A stretch of 64,000 nucleotides of DNA, taken from positions 62,001 to 126,000 of the forward strand of contig NZ_PVZG01000006.1 in the NCBI RefSeq assembly GCF_003002065.1, written 5' to 3'. The translations under genes and the position numbers were made by a program. The DNA is from Pseudosporangium ferrugineum. Its GTDB lineage: Bacteria; Actinomycetota; Actinomycetes; Mycobacteriales; Micromonosporaceae. Positions 30,893 through 39,828 of the stretch are shown here, piece by piece; position 1 is the first letter of the stretch, and each line of letters opens with the position of its first letter. The notes beneath the pieces are model-generated. The model made no database searches. It saw only the letters and a list, made by a program, of their open reading frames with translations, and was not told the origin of the DNA.

Positions 30893-31507
30893 CTACCGAC
30901 TGAAGGCTCGCGCGAGCCCCGGATAGTCGAGGACGAAACCGTCGTCGTCCACGACCAGGTCGGCGCTGAACGTCTCGCTGGCGAAGCGCACCCGGCCGTC
31001 GCCCAGCGCGGTGTAGATCTGGTCCGCCTGGATCACCTCGAGGCTGGGCAGCCGCACCCATGCGACGCTGACCCGGTGCGCCACCCCCGGCTCCGCGCCG
31101 GTGAGGCCCAGGCGGCGGATCGGCAGGGTGTTCGTGAGCGGCGACCCGGTCAGATCGACGTCGTACGCCCCGACCAGCAGGTCCGGGTCGTCCGTGCCGG
31201 GCAGCCCGGCGCCGGCGTGCCCGCTCGCGGCGAGGGCCGCGTCCAGGTCCCCCTGCTCGGCGGTGGCCGCCCGCCAGCGCCCACCCTCGCCCGTCAACCG
31301 CAGGGTACGGCTCCAGCCGCCGCCCTCGGTGGTCACCTCCAGCGAGGTGGTGACCCACGAGGAATCGGTCCGCAGCTCGTACCGGGCGGTGTAGGGGATC
31401 GGGTCGACGGCCAGCGCCGTGCCGCTCGCCCGCAACCCGTCACGCGCGTCGACCAGCGCGTGCTCGGTGCCGGTGGTGTCCCGGCGCTCCCAGAACAACG
31501 AACGCAT
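30893..31507 (-). CDS. Putative glycolipid-binding domain protein (PF06475-like)
   Basis: A 204-residue protein matching the small DUF1089/putative glycolipid-binding family: it begins with W-E-R-R-D-T-T-G-T-E-H and has the alternating beta-strand pattern Y-E-L-R-T-D-S-S-W-V-T. The structural homologue in Pseudomonas is related to lipoprotein-binding LolA-like folds, but no biological role is established. A terminator hairpin for the upstream helicase lies only 18 bases before the ATG, so the promoter must overlap it or transcription must read through. Confidence 0.75.
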   Translation of the reverse strand: MRSLFWERRDTTGTEHALVDARDGLRASGTALAVDPIPYTARYELRTDSSWVTTSLEVTTEGGGWSRTLRLTGEGGRWRAATAEQGDLDAALAASGHAGAGLPGTDDPDLLVGAYDVDLTGSPLTNTLPIRRLGLTGAEPGVAHRVSVAWVRLPSLEVIQADQIYTALGDGRVRFASETFSADLVVDDDGFVLDYPGLARAFSR

Positions 31508-31524
31508 GCTTCCTACCGTACGGC

Positions 31525-31558
31525 GAGAGGGCTCCCGGCCTCGGCCGGGAGCCCTCTC
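31525..31558 (-). terminator. Strong intrinsic hairpin after the helicase and its repeat array
   Basis: Sixteen-base perfect arms (GAGAGGGCTCCCGGCC and its complement) enclose a two-base loop. Reading leftwards it lies after the DEAD-box helicase stop (31677) and the stop-proximal repeat (31561-31690), and 18 bases before the next leftward gene. Confidence 0.8.
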
Positions 31559-31560
31559 GA

Positions 31561-31690
31561 TCAGTACGTGTCCTGCCCGCTCCGTCAGCGCGCGCTCTGC
31601 CAGACGTGTGCCCGGTCAGTGCGCGTTCTGTTCAGATATCTGCGGTCAGTGCGCGCTCTGTCGGACGTGTGTCCGGTCAGTGCGTGCGGG
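31561..31690 (-). repeat. Tandem repeat of about 31 bp containing the helicase stop codon
   Basis: On the coding (minus) strand, the core GCGCACTGACCG recurs about every 30-31 bases, with TGA triplets at 31677-31679 (the real stop), 31646-31648, 31616-31618 and 31585-31587. The intervening sequence also repeats (an ACACGTCYGRCAGAGC-type block). The stop codon itself is therefore part of the duplicated unit. The array ends directly at the terminator hairpin. Confidence 0.8.
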
Positions 31691-33671
31691 CCGGGCGGCC
31701 CGTCTGGTAGCGGCCGCTGCCCGGCTCGTGCCGATCGTTGCGGCCGCTCTCCCGGCGGAAGCCGCCGGGACGGTCGCCGAAGTTGCGGGCCGAGCGGTCG
31801 CCGAAGCCGCGGTCGCTGCGCGGCCGGTCGGTGGGCTGACGGTCACCCGCCGGACGGTCACCGTACGTGCGCTGCTCGCCCCGCGGCCGGTCGCCGAACC
31901 CCCGGGACCGGTCGCCGTAGCCGCCGCGATCCCCGGTCGGCCGATCGCCATATCCGCCGCGGTCGCCGGTCGGCCGGTCGCCGTAGCCTCCGGTGGGCCG
32001 GTCGCCCCGCGGGCGGTCACCGAACGAGCGGTCCCGGTCACCGTACGGCCGGTCGCCGCGCGGCCGGTCGCCGTAGCCGCCGCGGTCGCCCCGCGGACGG
32101 TCGTAGCCGCCACGCTGCGGACGGTCGCCGAAGCGGCGGGGCCGGTCACCGCGCTCGCGGCGCTGCTCCGGCTCCTCCTTCACCGGCACACCGCTGGGCT
32201 CGCGCGCCCCGGTGATCTCGGCCAGCTGCTCGTCGCCGAGGCGCACCCGGGTCTCGGTGGGCGCCACACCCGCCTTCAGCACCATCGACTGGGTGCTGCG
32301 ACGCTGCTTCGGCAGAACCAGCGTCACGACCGCGCCGGACTCGCCCGCACGGGCCGTACGGCCGGCGCGGTGCAGGTAGTCCTTCGGGTCCTTCGGCGGG
32401 TCGACGTGCACGACGAGCGAGATGCCGTCGACGTGGATGCCGCGGGCGGCGACGTCGGTGGCCACCAGCACGTTCGTGCGGCCTTCCTTGAACTCGGCCA
32501 GCGTGCGGGTGCGTACCCGCTGGGTCTTGCCGCCGTGCAGTGCACCGGCCCGGACCCCGACCGCCGCGAGCTGCTCGACCAGCCGGTCCACCCCCATCTG
32601 CGTACGGGCGAAGACGATCGTCTTGCCCGTCCGGTTGGCGATCGACGCGGTGATCGGGAACTTGTCGTGCGGCGGGATCAGCAGCAGGTGGTGGTCCATG
32701 GTGGACACGCTCGCCTCAGCGGGAGCCGTCGAGTGCGTCACCGGGTCGGTCATGAACCGCTTGACCAGCGCGTCGACGTCACCGTCGAGCGTCGCCGAGA
32801 ACAGCAGGCGCTGGGCGTCCGCCGGGGTCTTGGCGAGCAGCTCGGTGACCTCGGGCAGGAAGCCCATGTCGGCCATCTGGTCGGCCTCGTCCAGGACGGT
32901 GACCTCGACGTTGTCGAGCTTGCAGGCGCCACGCTCGATCAGGTCGCCGAGCCGGCCCGGCGTCGCCACGATGACCTCGACGCCACGCCGCAGCGCGTCC
33001 ATCTGACGGTCGTACGGCACGCCGCCGACGGCGGTCTTGAGGAAGACGCCGACCGACCGGCCGAGCGGCATCAGCGAGTCGGCGACCTGCATCGCCAGCT
33101 CGCGCGTCGGCACCAGGATGAGGGCCTTCGGGTGGTGCGGCAGCGCCCGGCCGCCCTTGGCGATGCGGGCGAGCAACGGCAGCCCGAACGCCAGCGTCTT
33201 GCCGGAGCCGGTCTGGCCGCGGCCGAGCACGTCCCGGCCGCTCAGGGCGTCGGGCATGGTCGCGGCCTGGATCTCGAACGGGGTGGTGATGCCCTCGCGG
33301 TTGAGCACGCGGACCAGCTCGGCGGGGATACCGAGGTCGGCGAAGCTCTTGCGCGCCTCGACGATCTCGACGTCGGCGGTCGTGGGGTCACTCACCGTGA
33401 TCTGCTCGGCAGCCGGAGTCTGCTCGGCCGCTGCGGTCTGCGCCGCTGCCGGAGCCTGAACGGCCGCGGCCTGGACGGCCGGGGTCTGAACGGCCGCGGC
33501 CTGGTCGGCAGCCGCGGTCTGGTCGGACGACGCGGCGTGGTCGGCAGCCGCGGTCTGGTCGATCTGCGCGGTCACCGGAGTCTGCTCGGCGGCCACGGTC
33601 TGCTCAGCCTGCTCGGGGGAGGGGCTTTCGAAGACGGACGGGAACGTGCTGGGATCAGCGAAAGTGGTCAA
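31677..33671 (-). CDS. DEAD-box RNA helicase with GDRP-rich tail
   Basis: A 664-residue ATP-dependent RNA helicase. An Ala/Gln-rich N-terminal segment (about 25-100) precedes the core: Q-motif, G-Q-T-G-S-G-K-T, P-T-R-E-L-A, D-E-A-D, S-A-T, and H-R-A-G-R-T-A-R. The C-terminal 150 residues are a basic G-D-R-P/G-G-Y-G-D-R repeat, an RGG-like RNA-binding tail as in cold-shock helicases. I favour TTG 33671 because AGAGAGG lies five bases upstream and the product begins M-T-T-F, as in relatives; ATG 33695 would add eight residues. The long open frame further upstream is not helicase-like. Confidence 0.9.
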   Translation of the reverse strand: MTTFADPSTFPSVFESPSPEQAEQTVAAEQTPVTAQIDQTAAADHAASSDQTAAADQAAAVQTPAVQAAAVQAPAAAQTAAAEQTPAAEQITVSDPTTADVEIVEARKSFADLGIPAELVRVLNREGITTPFEIQAATMPDALSGRDVLGRGQTGSGKTLAFGLPLLARIAKGGRALPHHPKALILVPTRELAMQVADSLMPLGRSVGVFLKTAVGGVPYDRQMDALRRGVEVIVATPGRLGDLIERGACKLDNVEVTVLDEADQMADMGFLPEVTELLAKTPADAQRLLFSATLDGDVDALVKRFMTDPVTHSTAPAEASVSTMDHHLLLIPPHDKFPITASIANRTGKTIVFARTQMGVDRLVEQLAAVGVRAGALHGGKTQRVRTRTLAEFKEGRTNVLVATDVAARGIHVDGISLVVHVDPPKDPKDYLHRAGRTARAGESGAVVTLVLPKQRRSTQSMVLKAGVAPTETRVRLGDEQLAEITGAREPSGVPVKEEPEQRRERGDRPRRFGDRPQRGGYDRPRGDRGGYGDRPRGDRPYGDRDRSFGDRPRGDRPTGGYGDRPTGDRGGYGDRPTGDRGGYGDRSRGFGDRPRGEQRTYGDRPAGDRQPTDRPRSDRGFGDRSARNFGDRPGGFRRESGRNDRHEPGSGRYQTGRPARTH

Positions 33672-33910
33672 GAGAACCTCTCTACGGGGGCGCATGCTCG
33701 CGAATGGCCCGCCGCGGCTGCCGAAAAGCTTGCCGCTGAATTGCCCGCAAGAACGCCCGTGGCGTGCACCATGAAGGCACGCCAGGTCAATTACTGCCAT
33801 CAGTGTACGAGACAACGTCCGTGACGCCGCCCGCATTCCGCGCCGGTAGTGGGCAGGCTCACCCTCAGCGCAACCTCGCCAGCTTAGGCGCGGATCGTGG
33901 AAGCGACAAC

Positions 33911-35956
33911 CTAACCCTGGAAGACTCCACCGATCATGTCGCTGAACGCGTCGCCCACGGTGAAGACGAAGAGCAGGCTGACGCCCACCAGGAGACCCAG
34001 CACCACGAGCATGGCGACGATCACCTTGACGTTGCTGCGCCGCTGCATCTCGGGGCCGTCACGCCAGCCCTGGGCCAGGATGTGGCCGGTCAGCGAGCCG
34101 GAGTTCTCCACCGAGTTCATCATCACAGGCATCGTCATGTCGGCCGGCGCGTAATCGGCGAGGCCGCCGTAGACCGTTCCCTCGCCCCGCTGCTGCGGCA
34201 CCGAGGCCGACTGTCCGGAACCCGACCCGTACGTCGAGGTTCGCGCGGACGGGCTACCCGGGTGGGAGACCGTTCCGCCGAACGGCTGCCGAGCACCGCC
34301 CGATGCGCCTACCCCGAACGGCATCGTCGGGTCACTCTGCGGCGGCGCGGCGGCGTGATTTCCGGCCATGAACGGCATCGTGGCGTCGCTGCCCGCCTGG
34401 CCGGCGGCGAACGGCATGGTGTGGTCGTGGTTCGCGGCCTGGCTCGCCGCGAACGGCATCGTGTTGTCGTGGTTGGCGTGGCCCGCCTGGTTCGCGGCGT
34501 GGTTCGCGGCCTGGCTCGCGGCGAACGGCATGGTGGCGTCCGGCCCGGCCTGCTGCCCGCCGGACGACGGGTAGCCGTTCGGCGAGTGGCTCGCCCCCGG
34601 CTGGTTGCCGCCCGGGTGGCTCGCGGCGAACGGCATGGTCGAGTCGCTCGGAGCCGGCTGTGCGGGGTGGCTCCCGGCGGCTGACGTGAAGGGCATTGTG
34701 GAGTCGCTTCCGGTGACGCCGCTCGTTCCGCCGATGCCCCACGAGGAGGCCGACCGGGCGGCGGCAGAGGTGAAGGGCATGGTGGAGTCGCTCGTCACCG
34801 GCGGTGCGGAGCGCGGAGCGCCGGCCGGCCCGGTGGCAGGCGGCGTCGTGTAAGCCGGCAAACCGTTCCCGCCGCTCGCCGAAGCGATGGTCGGGGGCGC
34901 CGGAAACGGCCCGGGAACGGGACCCGGCCCGGGGCCTGGAACCGGTCCTGGAGGCACGGGGCTCGGCCCGGGACCCGGAGGCACGGGCGACGGTCCCGGT
35001 CCCGGCGGGACTGGGCTCGGTCCCGGGCTCGGCGGCACCGGGCTGGGCCCGGGCCCGGGCGGCACCGGGTTAGGTCCGGGTCCGGGTGGCGTGGGGCTGG
35101 GCCCGGGCCCGGGGGGTGTCGGGCTGGGGCCGGGTCCGGGCGGCACCGGGCCGGGGGTCGGTCCGGGCGTGGGCGAGGGGCTCGGCGGCACCGGGCTCGG
35201 GAACGGCGCGGGCTCGGGCCGCGTGGGCTTGGCCGGCTCGGGCCTCCCGGGCCGCGGCTCCGGCGTCGAAGGCTCCGGAAGATCGGGCTCCGGCGTCGAG
35301 GGCTCCGCGGGCTCCGACGCGGACTCGCCCCCGGCGTCCGGCTTGTCGTCGGAGCGACTGCCGTAGACCTTGGGCGACCACGTCTGAGGCCGGTCACCGG
35401 CCGGGGACACCTGGGACGAACCGGACACGCTGGCCCGGGCGGCGTTCGGGCTCGGCGGCACCGACACGGGCCGCAACGATCCGGCGGCACCGTCGTAGGC
35501 GTCCGGGAAGAAGGCGGACCGCCCGCCGTCGACCGGCGCGCGCCCCGCCGGCCCACTGACCGGCGCCGATCCGGGCACGGCCGCGGACCCCGAGACAGGA
35601 GCCGAGCTCGGCACGGCCGCGGACCCGGAAACGGGGGCAGCCGCGGGCCCGGAGCTGGGCACGGCCGCGGACCCGGAAACCGGCGCGGAGCCGGGCACGA
35701 ACCCGGCTCCGGAAACGGGCGGCGCGGAGCTGGGCACGGCCGCGGACCCGGAAACCGGCGCGGAGCTGGGCACGGACGCCGAACCGGAGACGGGGCGGGC
35801 GGCGCCGGGCTGGCCGGACGAGGCCCACAGGGCACCGGCGGCGGGCGGTGGCGGGAGCTCGTACCCCTGATCGCTCTGACCGGAACCGCTCGCCGGCGTC
35901 CGCGCAGCAGGCGGCTTCTTGCCGTCGCTGTCCGGTTTCGCCTGCTGCTCGTCCAT
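33911..35956 (-). CDS. Proline-rich, single-pass membrane protein with D-x-T-M-P-F repeats
   Basis: A 681-residue protein of unknown function. Residues 1-200 carry V-S-G-S-A-A-V-P-S-S-A-P repeats; about 215-380 is almost pure Pro/Gly/Ser (P-S-P-V-P-P-G-P-G-P units). Residues 390-613 hold eight D-x-T-M-P-F motifs plus one degenerate D-M-T-M-P-V. One transmembrane helix (about 645-667) precedes a short external tail, so the disordered part should be cytoplasmic. GGGAGG lies four bases before the ATG. D at -2 and F at +3 from the threonine resemble Ser/Thr kinase sites in actinobacteria, such as GarA E-T-T-S-V-F. No kinase gene is in the window. Confidence 0.82.
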   Translation of the reverse strand: MDEQQAKPDSDGKKPPAARTPASGSGQSDQGYELPPPPAAGALWASSGQPGAARPVSGSASVPSSAPVSGSAAVPSSAPPVSGAGFVPGSAPVSGSAAVPSSGPAAAPVSGSAAVPSSAPVSGSAAVPGSAPVSGPAGRAPVDGGRSAFFPDAYDGAAGSLRPVSVPPSPNAARASVSGSSQVSPAGDRPQTWSPKVYGSRSDDKPDAGGESASEPAEPSTPEPDLPEPSTPEPRPGRPEPAKPTRPEPAPFPSPVPPSPSPTPGPTPGPVPPGPGPSPTPPGPGPSPTPPGPGPNPVPPGPGPSPVPPSPGPSPVPPGPGPSPVPPGPGPSPVPPGPVPGPGPGPVPGPFPAPPTIASASGGNGLPAYTTPPATGPAGAPRSAPPVTSDSTMPFTSAAARSASSWGIGGTSGVTGSDSTMPFTSAAGSHPAQPAPSDSTMPFAASHPGGNQPGASHSPNGYPSSGGQQAGPDATMPFAASQAANHAANQAGHANHDNTMPFAASQAANHDHTMPFAAGQAGSDATMPFMAGNHAAAPPQSDPTMPFGVGASGGARQPFGGTVSHPGSPSARTSTYGSGSGQSASVPQQRGEGTVYGGLADYAPADMTMPVMMNSVENSGSLTGHILAQGWRDGPEMQRRSNVKVIVAMLVVLGLLVGVSLLFVFTVGDAFSDMIGGVFQG
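34110..34795 (-). repeat. Nine coding repeats of the D-x-T-M-P-F motif
   Basis: Codons for D-x-T-M-P-F recur at irregular 35-100-base spacing at about 34780, 34695, 34635, 34530, 34455, 34420, 34380 and 34325, with a degenerate copy near 34120. The flanks vary (A-A-S-Q-A-A-N-H, T-S-A-A), while the hexapeptide is constant. This indicates selection on the motif rather than recent tandem duplication. Confidence 0.8.
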
Positions 35957-36128
35957 GGGTCCTCCCGATCGCCGCCACCCGTGTGCGACGTCACTGCCGG
36001 ACGCCGGGCAAGCCGATATGCCGGGCGTTCGTCACTACCGTGCCACATCTGCGCTCATGAGCACACCCGGCGTCAACCGGTCCTCGGTGTAGAGAACGGC
36101 CTAGCGCTCGACCGTTACCGGATTGTTT

Positions 36129-37880
36129 CTAGTCGCCGGAGGTCGCGGCTCCGGACTTCGAGGCCGATGCGGAGGAGGTCGCCTTCGTCGCCGAGGAGCT
36201 GGCCTTCGTTGCCGAGGCGCTGGCCTTGGTGGCCGAGGGCGAGGCGGTGGACTTCGTCGCCGAGGGCGACGTGGCGGTGGGCTTCGGTGTGGCCGCCGAG
36301 GCCTCCGACGACGGCGAATGCGTCGGCTGCTCGTCCTCGCCCCCGCCGGGCGCGCTGGACGACGCGGACGGGACCGGCTTGGACGTCGTCGGCGAACCGC
36401 CCGGCGTGGACGGCTGCGTGCTCGGGGTCGACGGCCCGGTGCTCGGCGAGCTGGGCTTCGTCGGCGGCGTCGACGGGGAGCTGGGCTTCGTCGGCGGGGT
36501 CGACGGCGAACTCGGCTTCGACGGCGTGGTCGGCGGCTTGCTGCTCGGCGTCGTCGGGGGCTTCGTCGTCGGCTTGTGGTTGCTCGGCGTCTCCGGGTCC
36601 GGCGAGCCCAGATCCGGGCCCTCGACGGTGCCCTCGACCGAGCCGTAGATGCGGGTCGCGGCGAACAACCTGGTCCAGCGTACGGGGGTGAGCCGTACGT
36701 TCAGGCCGGTCCGCGGCGCCTCGACCATCATGCCGTCGCCGGCGTACATGGCCACGTGGTGGATGCCCGTCCAGCTCGACGAGGAGCTGAAGAACAGCAG
36801 GTCGCCGGCGAGCAGCGAGTAGCGGTCCACCGTCTTGCCGCGGGTCTGGTAGTACTGGTCCTTCGAGACCCGGGTCAGCGGGAAGTTGCCCGCCGCGTTC
36901 GAGCGGTAGGCGTAATACATCAGCCCCGAACAGTCGAACTGGTTCGGGCCCTCCTCGGACCACACGTACGGGTCGCCGCGCTGCGCCAGGGCGATCGTCA
37001 GGGCCGCGATGGCCCGCGGGTCGGCGCCGCGTCCCGCGTTCTCGCCCGCCAGGAAGCCCGCGCCGGCCTGAGCGTCCTGGGCCGCCTGGGCGGCGTCCGA
37101 CGCGCTGATCTCGGGGGCGTGCTCCTGCTCGTACTTCTGCTGGGCCGCGATTTTCTTGTCGAGTGTGGCCTTCTTCGTGGTGTGGGTGGCGGTGAGCTGG
37201 TCGAGCTTGGTGCGCAGGCTCTGCTGCTCGGCGATCGCCGCCGTGTACGCCGCCTGCACGATCGTCAGCTGGCGGCCGGAGGCCTGCTCGGTGCCGGATC
37301 CGCCCTGCTGGATGCGGGCGAGGGCGTCCAGGTCCTGCAGCCCCGAGCCGAACGCGCCCGGCGGGAGCGCGGCGGCGTTGCGTACGGCTTCGCCCGCCGC
37401 GGTCCGGACCTCTTCCTGGGCCGCCGTCACGGCGGTCTGGGTGTCGACCACCTTCTGGTCCGCCGTGGTCAGCTGGGTGCGGGTGAGCTTGAGCTCCTCG
37501 TCGAGCTTCGCGAGGTCCTCGCCCATGGCCGTGATCGCGGCCCGGCCGGCCTCCACCTTCTTCATCACCGGGCTGGTGGCCGCGCCGACGGGGGTGGTGG
37601 TGGCGGGATTGGTGGGTGTGAACGGAGTGCCGGGAGCGCCGGGCGTGCCCGGAGCGCCAGGCGTGCCGGGCTTCTGACCGGGCAGCGTGATGGCGCCGAC
37701 GGCGATCGGGCGCGAACCGGTGTCGGGAACCGAACCGGGGGCACCCGGCGCGGCGCTCGCCGGCAGCGGGTTGAACAGCGCGGCGATGGCGGCGGCGGTC
37801 GCGGCGGAATAGGCGAGCGGACGCCACCAGGGGCGCAACCGTGTCGCGACTCCCGGTCGATCCTGCCTCGTCTTCGCCAT
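36129..37880 (-). CDS. Secreted NlpC/P60 peptidoglycan endopeptidase (RipA-like)
   Basis: A 583-residue exported cell-wall hydrolase. A twin-arginine-poor signal region ends near residue 40 (A-S-A-A-P-G), a G-T-P-G-A-P linker follows, then a coiled coil (about 105-255). The NlpC/P60 domain has the catalytic C317 in F-D-C-S-G-L and histidine in G-I-H-H-V-A-M-Y. It should cleave D,L-peptide bonds in peptidoglycan. Unusually, about 190 residues of Pro/Ser/Thr/Lys/Ala low-complexity sequence follow the catalytic domain (P-S-S-P-S-T-P-P-T-K units, then S-A-T-K-A-S). ATG 37880 has GGGGAA upstream. Confidence 0.9.
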   Translation of the reverse strand: MAKTRQDRPGVATRLRPWWRPLAYSAATAAAIAALFNPLPASAAPGAPGSVPDTGSRPIAVGAITLPGQKPGTPGAPGTPGAPGTPFTPTNPATTTPVGAATSPVMKKVEAGRAAITAMGEDLAKLDEELKLTRTQLTTADQKVVDTQTAVTAAQEEVRTAAGEAVRNAAALPPGAFGSGLQDLDALARIQQGGSGTEQASGRQLTIVQAAYTAAIAEQQSLRTKLDQLTATHTTKKATLDKKIAAQQKYEQEHAPEISASDAAQAAQDAQAGAGFLAGENAGRGADPRAIAALTIALAQRGDPYVWSEEGPNQFDCSGLMYYAYRSNAAGNFPLTRVSKDQYYQTRGKTVDRYSLLAGDLLFFSSSSSWTGIHHVAMYAGDGMMVEAPRTGLNVRLTPVRWTRLFAATRIYGSVEGTVEGPDLGSPDPETPSNHKPTTKPPTTPSSKPPTTPSKPSSPSTPPTKPSSPSTPPTKPSSPSTGPSTPSTQPSTPGGSPTTSKPVPSASSSAPGGGEDEQPTHSPSSEASAATPKPTATSPSATKSTASPSATKASASATKASSSATKATSSASASKSGAATSGD

Positions 37881-38095
37881 GCGTTCCCCGTCCGCGAGCG
37901 TAGCCAGCCGGCGGTTGCCGTCCCCAATAAGGTCATACCGCAACACCTGCACCGGTGTCGATCGATCCGAGATGAGAGGACCCTGAGAATCGTACGGCGG
38001 CGAAGTGACTTGCGCCGCCCCGAAGCCCACAGGGCCCGACTTCTGTCGGAGTCAGGACGTAGGCTCGGTCCACCGCGAAGGCGAGAGGGGCCCAG

Positions 38096-39265
38096 ATGGA
38101 TGTCGGACTGAAGCGCGAGCTCGAGGCGAAGGTCTACGCCGGTGAGCGGCTGTCGCGGGAGGACGGCATCGCGCTCTACGAGAGCGACGACCTGGCCTGG
38201 CTCGGGCGTCTGGCGCACCACAAGCGCACCGAGATGAACGGCGACCGGGTGATGTTCAACGTCAACCGGCACCTCAACCTCACGAACGTGTGCTCCGCAA
38301 GCTGTGCGTATTGCTCCTTCCAGCGCAAACCGGGCGAGAAGGATGCGTACACGATGCGCATCGACGAGGCCGTGCGCAAGGCCAAGGAGATGGAGGACGA
38401 GCAGCTCACCGAGCTGCACATCGTCAACGGCCTGCACCCGACGCTGCCCTGGCGCTACTACCCCAAGGTGCTGCGCGAACTCAAGGCCGCGCTGCCCAAC
38501 GTCAACCTCAAGTGCTTCACGGCCACCGAGGTGCAGTGGTTCGAGAAGATCAGCGGCCTGCCCGCGAGCGAGATCCTCGACGAGCTGATGGACGCCGGCC
38601 TCGAGTCGCTGACCGGCGGCGGCGCGGAAATCTTCGACTGGGAGGTCCGCCAGCACATCGTCGACCACAACTGCCACTGGGAAGACTGGTCGCGCATCCA
38701 CCGCCTCGCGCACGAAAAGGGCATGAAAACCCCGGCGACCATGCTGTACGGCCACATCGAGGAGCCGCGGCACCGGGTCGACCACGTGATGCGCCTCCGC
38801 GAGCTCCAGGACGAGACGGGCGGTTTCGCGGTCTTCATCCCCCTGCGTTACCAGCACGACTTCGTCGACTCGGCGGACGGCAAGATCCGCAACCGCATCC
38901 AGTCGCGCACCACGATGGCGGCCCCCGCCGAGTCCCTGAAGACGTTCGCGGTCTCCCGCCTGATGTTCGACAACGTGCCCCACGTCAAGTGCTTCTGGGT
39001 CATGCACGGCCTCTCGGTCGCCCAGCTCTCCCTCAACTTCGGTGTCGACGACCTCGACGGCTCGGTCGTCGAATACAAGATCACCCACGACGCCGACTCC
39101 TACGGCACCCCGAACACCATGCACCGAGGCGACCTCCTCGACCTGATCTGGGACGCGGGCTTTCAACCGGTCGAACGCAACACCCGCTACGAAGTCGTCC
39201 GCGAATACGACAAGCCCACCCCCCTCGCCGACCGCCGAAGCGAACCCCAGCAGGTCTGGGCCTGA
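38096..39265 (+). CDS. mqnE: Aminofutalosine synthase
   Basis: A 389-residue radical SAM enzyme that joins 3-[(1-carboxyvinyl)oxy]benzoate and S-adenosylmethionine into 6-amino-6-deoxyfutalosine. The iron-sulfur cluster cysteines are C66, C70 and C73 in C-S-A-S-C-A-Y-C. Family blocks such as H-I-V-N-G-L-H-P, S-L-T-G-G-G-A-E and F-I-P-L-R-Y-Q are complete. ATG 38096 follows GAGAGGGG. Together with mqnA (52518), mqnP and the ubiD/ubiX-like genes it shows a futalosine pathway; mqnB, mqnC and mqnD are not in the window. A 16-bp tandem array follows its stop codon. Confidence 0.96.
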   Translation: MDVGLKRELEAKVYAGERLSREDGIALYESDDLAWLGRLAHHKRTEMNGDRVMFNVNRHLNLTNVCSASCAYCSFQRKPGEKDAYTMRIDEAVRKAKEMEDEQLTELHIVNGLHPTLPWRYYPKVLRELKAALPNVNLKCFTATEVQWFEKISGLPASEILDELMDAGLESLTGGGAEIFDWEVRQHIVDHNCHWEDWSRIHRLAHEKGMKTPATMLYGHIEEPRHRVDHVMRLRELQDETGGFAVFIPLRYQHDFVDSADGKIRNRIQSRTTMAAPAESLKTFAVSRLMFDNVPHVKCFWVMHGLSVAQLSLNFGVDDLDGSVVEYKITHDADSYGTPNTMHRGDLLDLIWDAGFQPVERNTRYEVVREYDKPTPLADRRSEPQQVWA

Positions 39266-39276
39266 CCCACCGCCCC

Positions 39277-39622
39277 GGGCGCTCACGGGTTCGGGCGTTC
39301 GCGGGCCTGGCTGCTCACAGATCCGGGCGCTCACGGGCCCTGCTGCTCACGGGTCCGGGCGCTCACAGGTCCGGGCGCTCACGGGCCCTGCTGCTCACGG
39401 GTCCGGGCGCTCACAGGTCCGGGCGCTCACGGGCCCTGCTGCTCACGGGTCCGGGCGCTCACGGGCCCTGCTGCTCACGGCTCCGGGCGCTCACAGGTTT
39501 GGGCGGTCACGGGTCCTGCTGCTCGCACAGGCCCCGGGCGCTCACAGGCCCGGCTGCTCACCGGTCCGGGCGTTCGCGGGTCCGGCTGCCCACCGGCCCG
39601 GCTGCCCACCGGCCCGGCTGCC
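39277..39622. repeat. 16-bp tandem array after the mqnE stop codon
   Basis: At least 15 exact GCTCAC cores are set in 16-bp units (GCTCACGGGTCCGGGC with variants AGGTCC, GGGCCCTGCT), starting about 12 bases after the mqnE stop and decaying into GGCTGCCCACC-type copies near 39620. It fills most of the 563-bp gap before the next gene; the remaining stretch, 39623-39828, shows only a short GCACG/CGTGC inverted repeat and a GGGGGG tract before the next ATG. Sixteen bases do not keep reading frame. There is no spacer diversity, so it is not CRISPR. Confidence 0.88.
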
Positions 39623-39828
39623 CGCACGACGGGAGTGCCTGCCGTGCGAGCTCGACCGTCGCGGTGGACTGTCGCCGCTCTCGGGCGAACGACGACGACC
39701 GCGGGTCGGGGCGGGGCGGCGGTTTCGGTGATGGCTGGCTGGCTCAGCTGGTCCGGTGGGGTGTCGTTCGTGGGCGGCTGGGTGTGGAGTTCGGGGGGTG
39801 GTCCGGGGCGGCGTACCCTCGGGGGGTC

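Noticed and set aside
37881..38040. c-di-AMP (ydaO-type) riboswitch before the NlpC/P60 gene
   Set aside because: Such riboswitches often precede this gene class in actinomycetes, but I could not see the conserved core in this leader.
39277..39622. CRISPR array
   Set aside because: Units are 16 bp with no unique spacers between repeats, and there are no cas genes; it is a plain tandem repeat.
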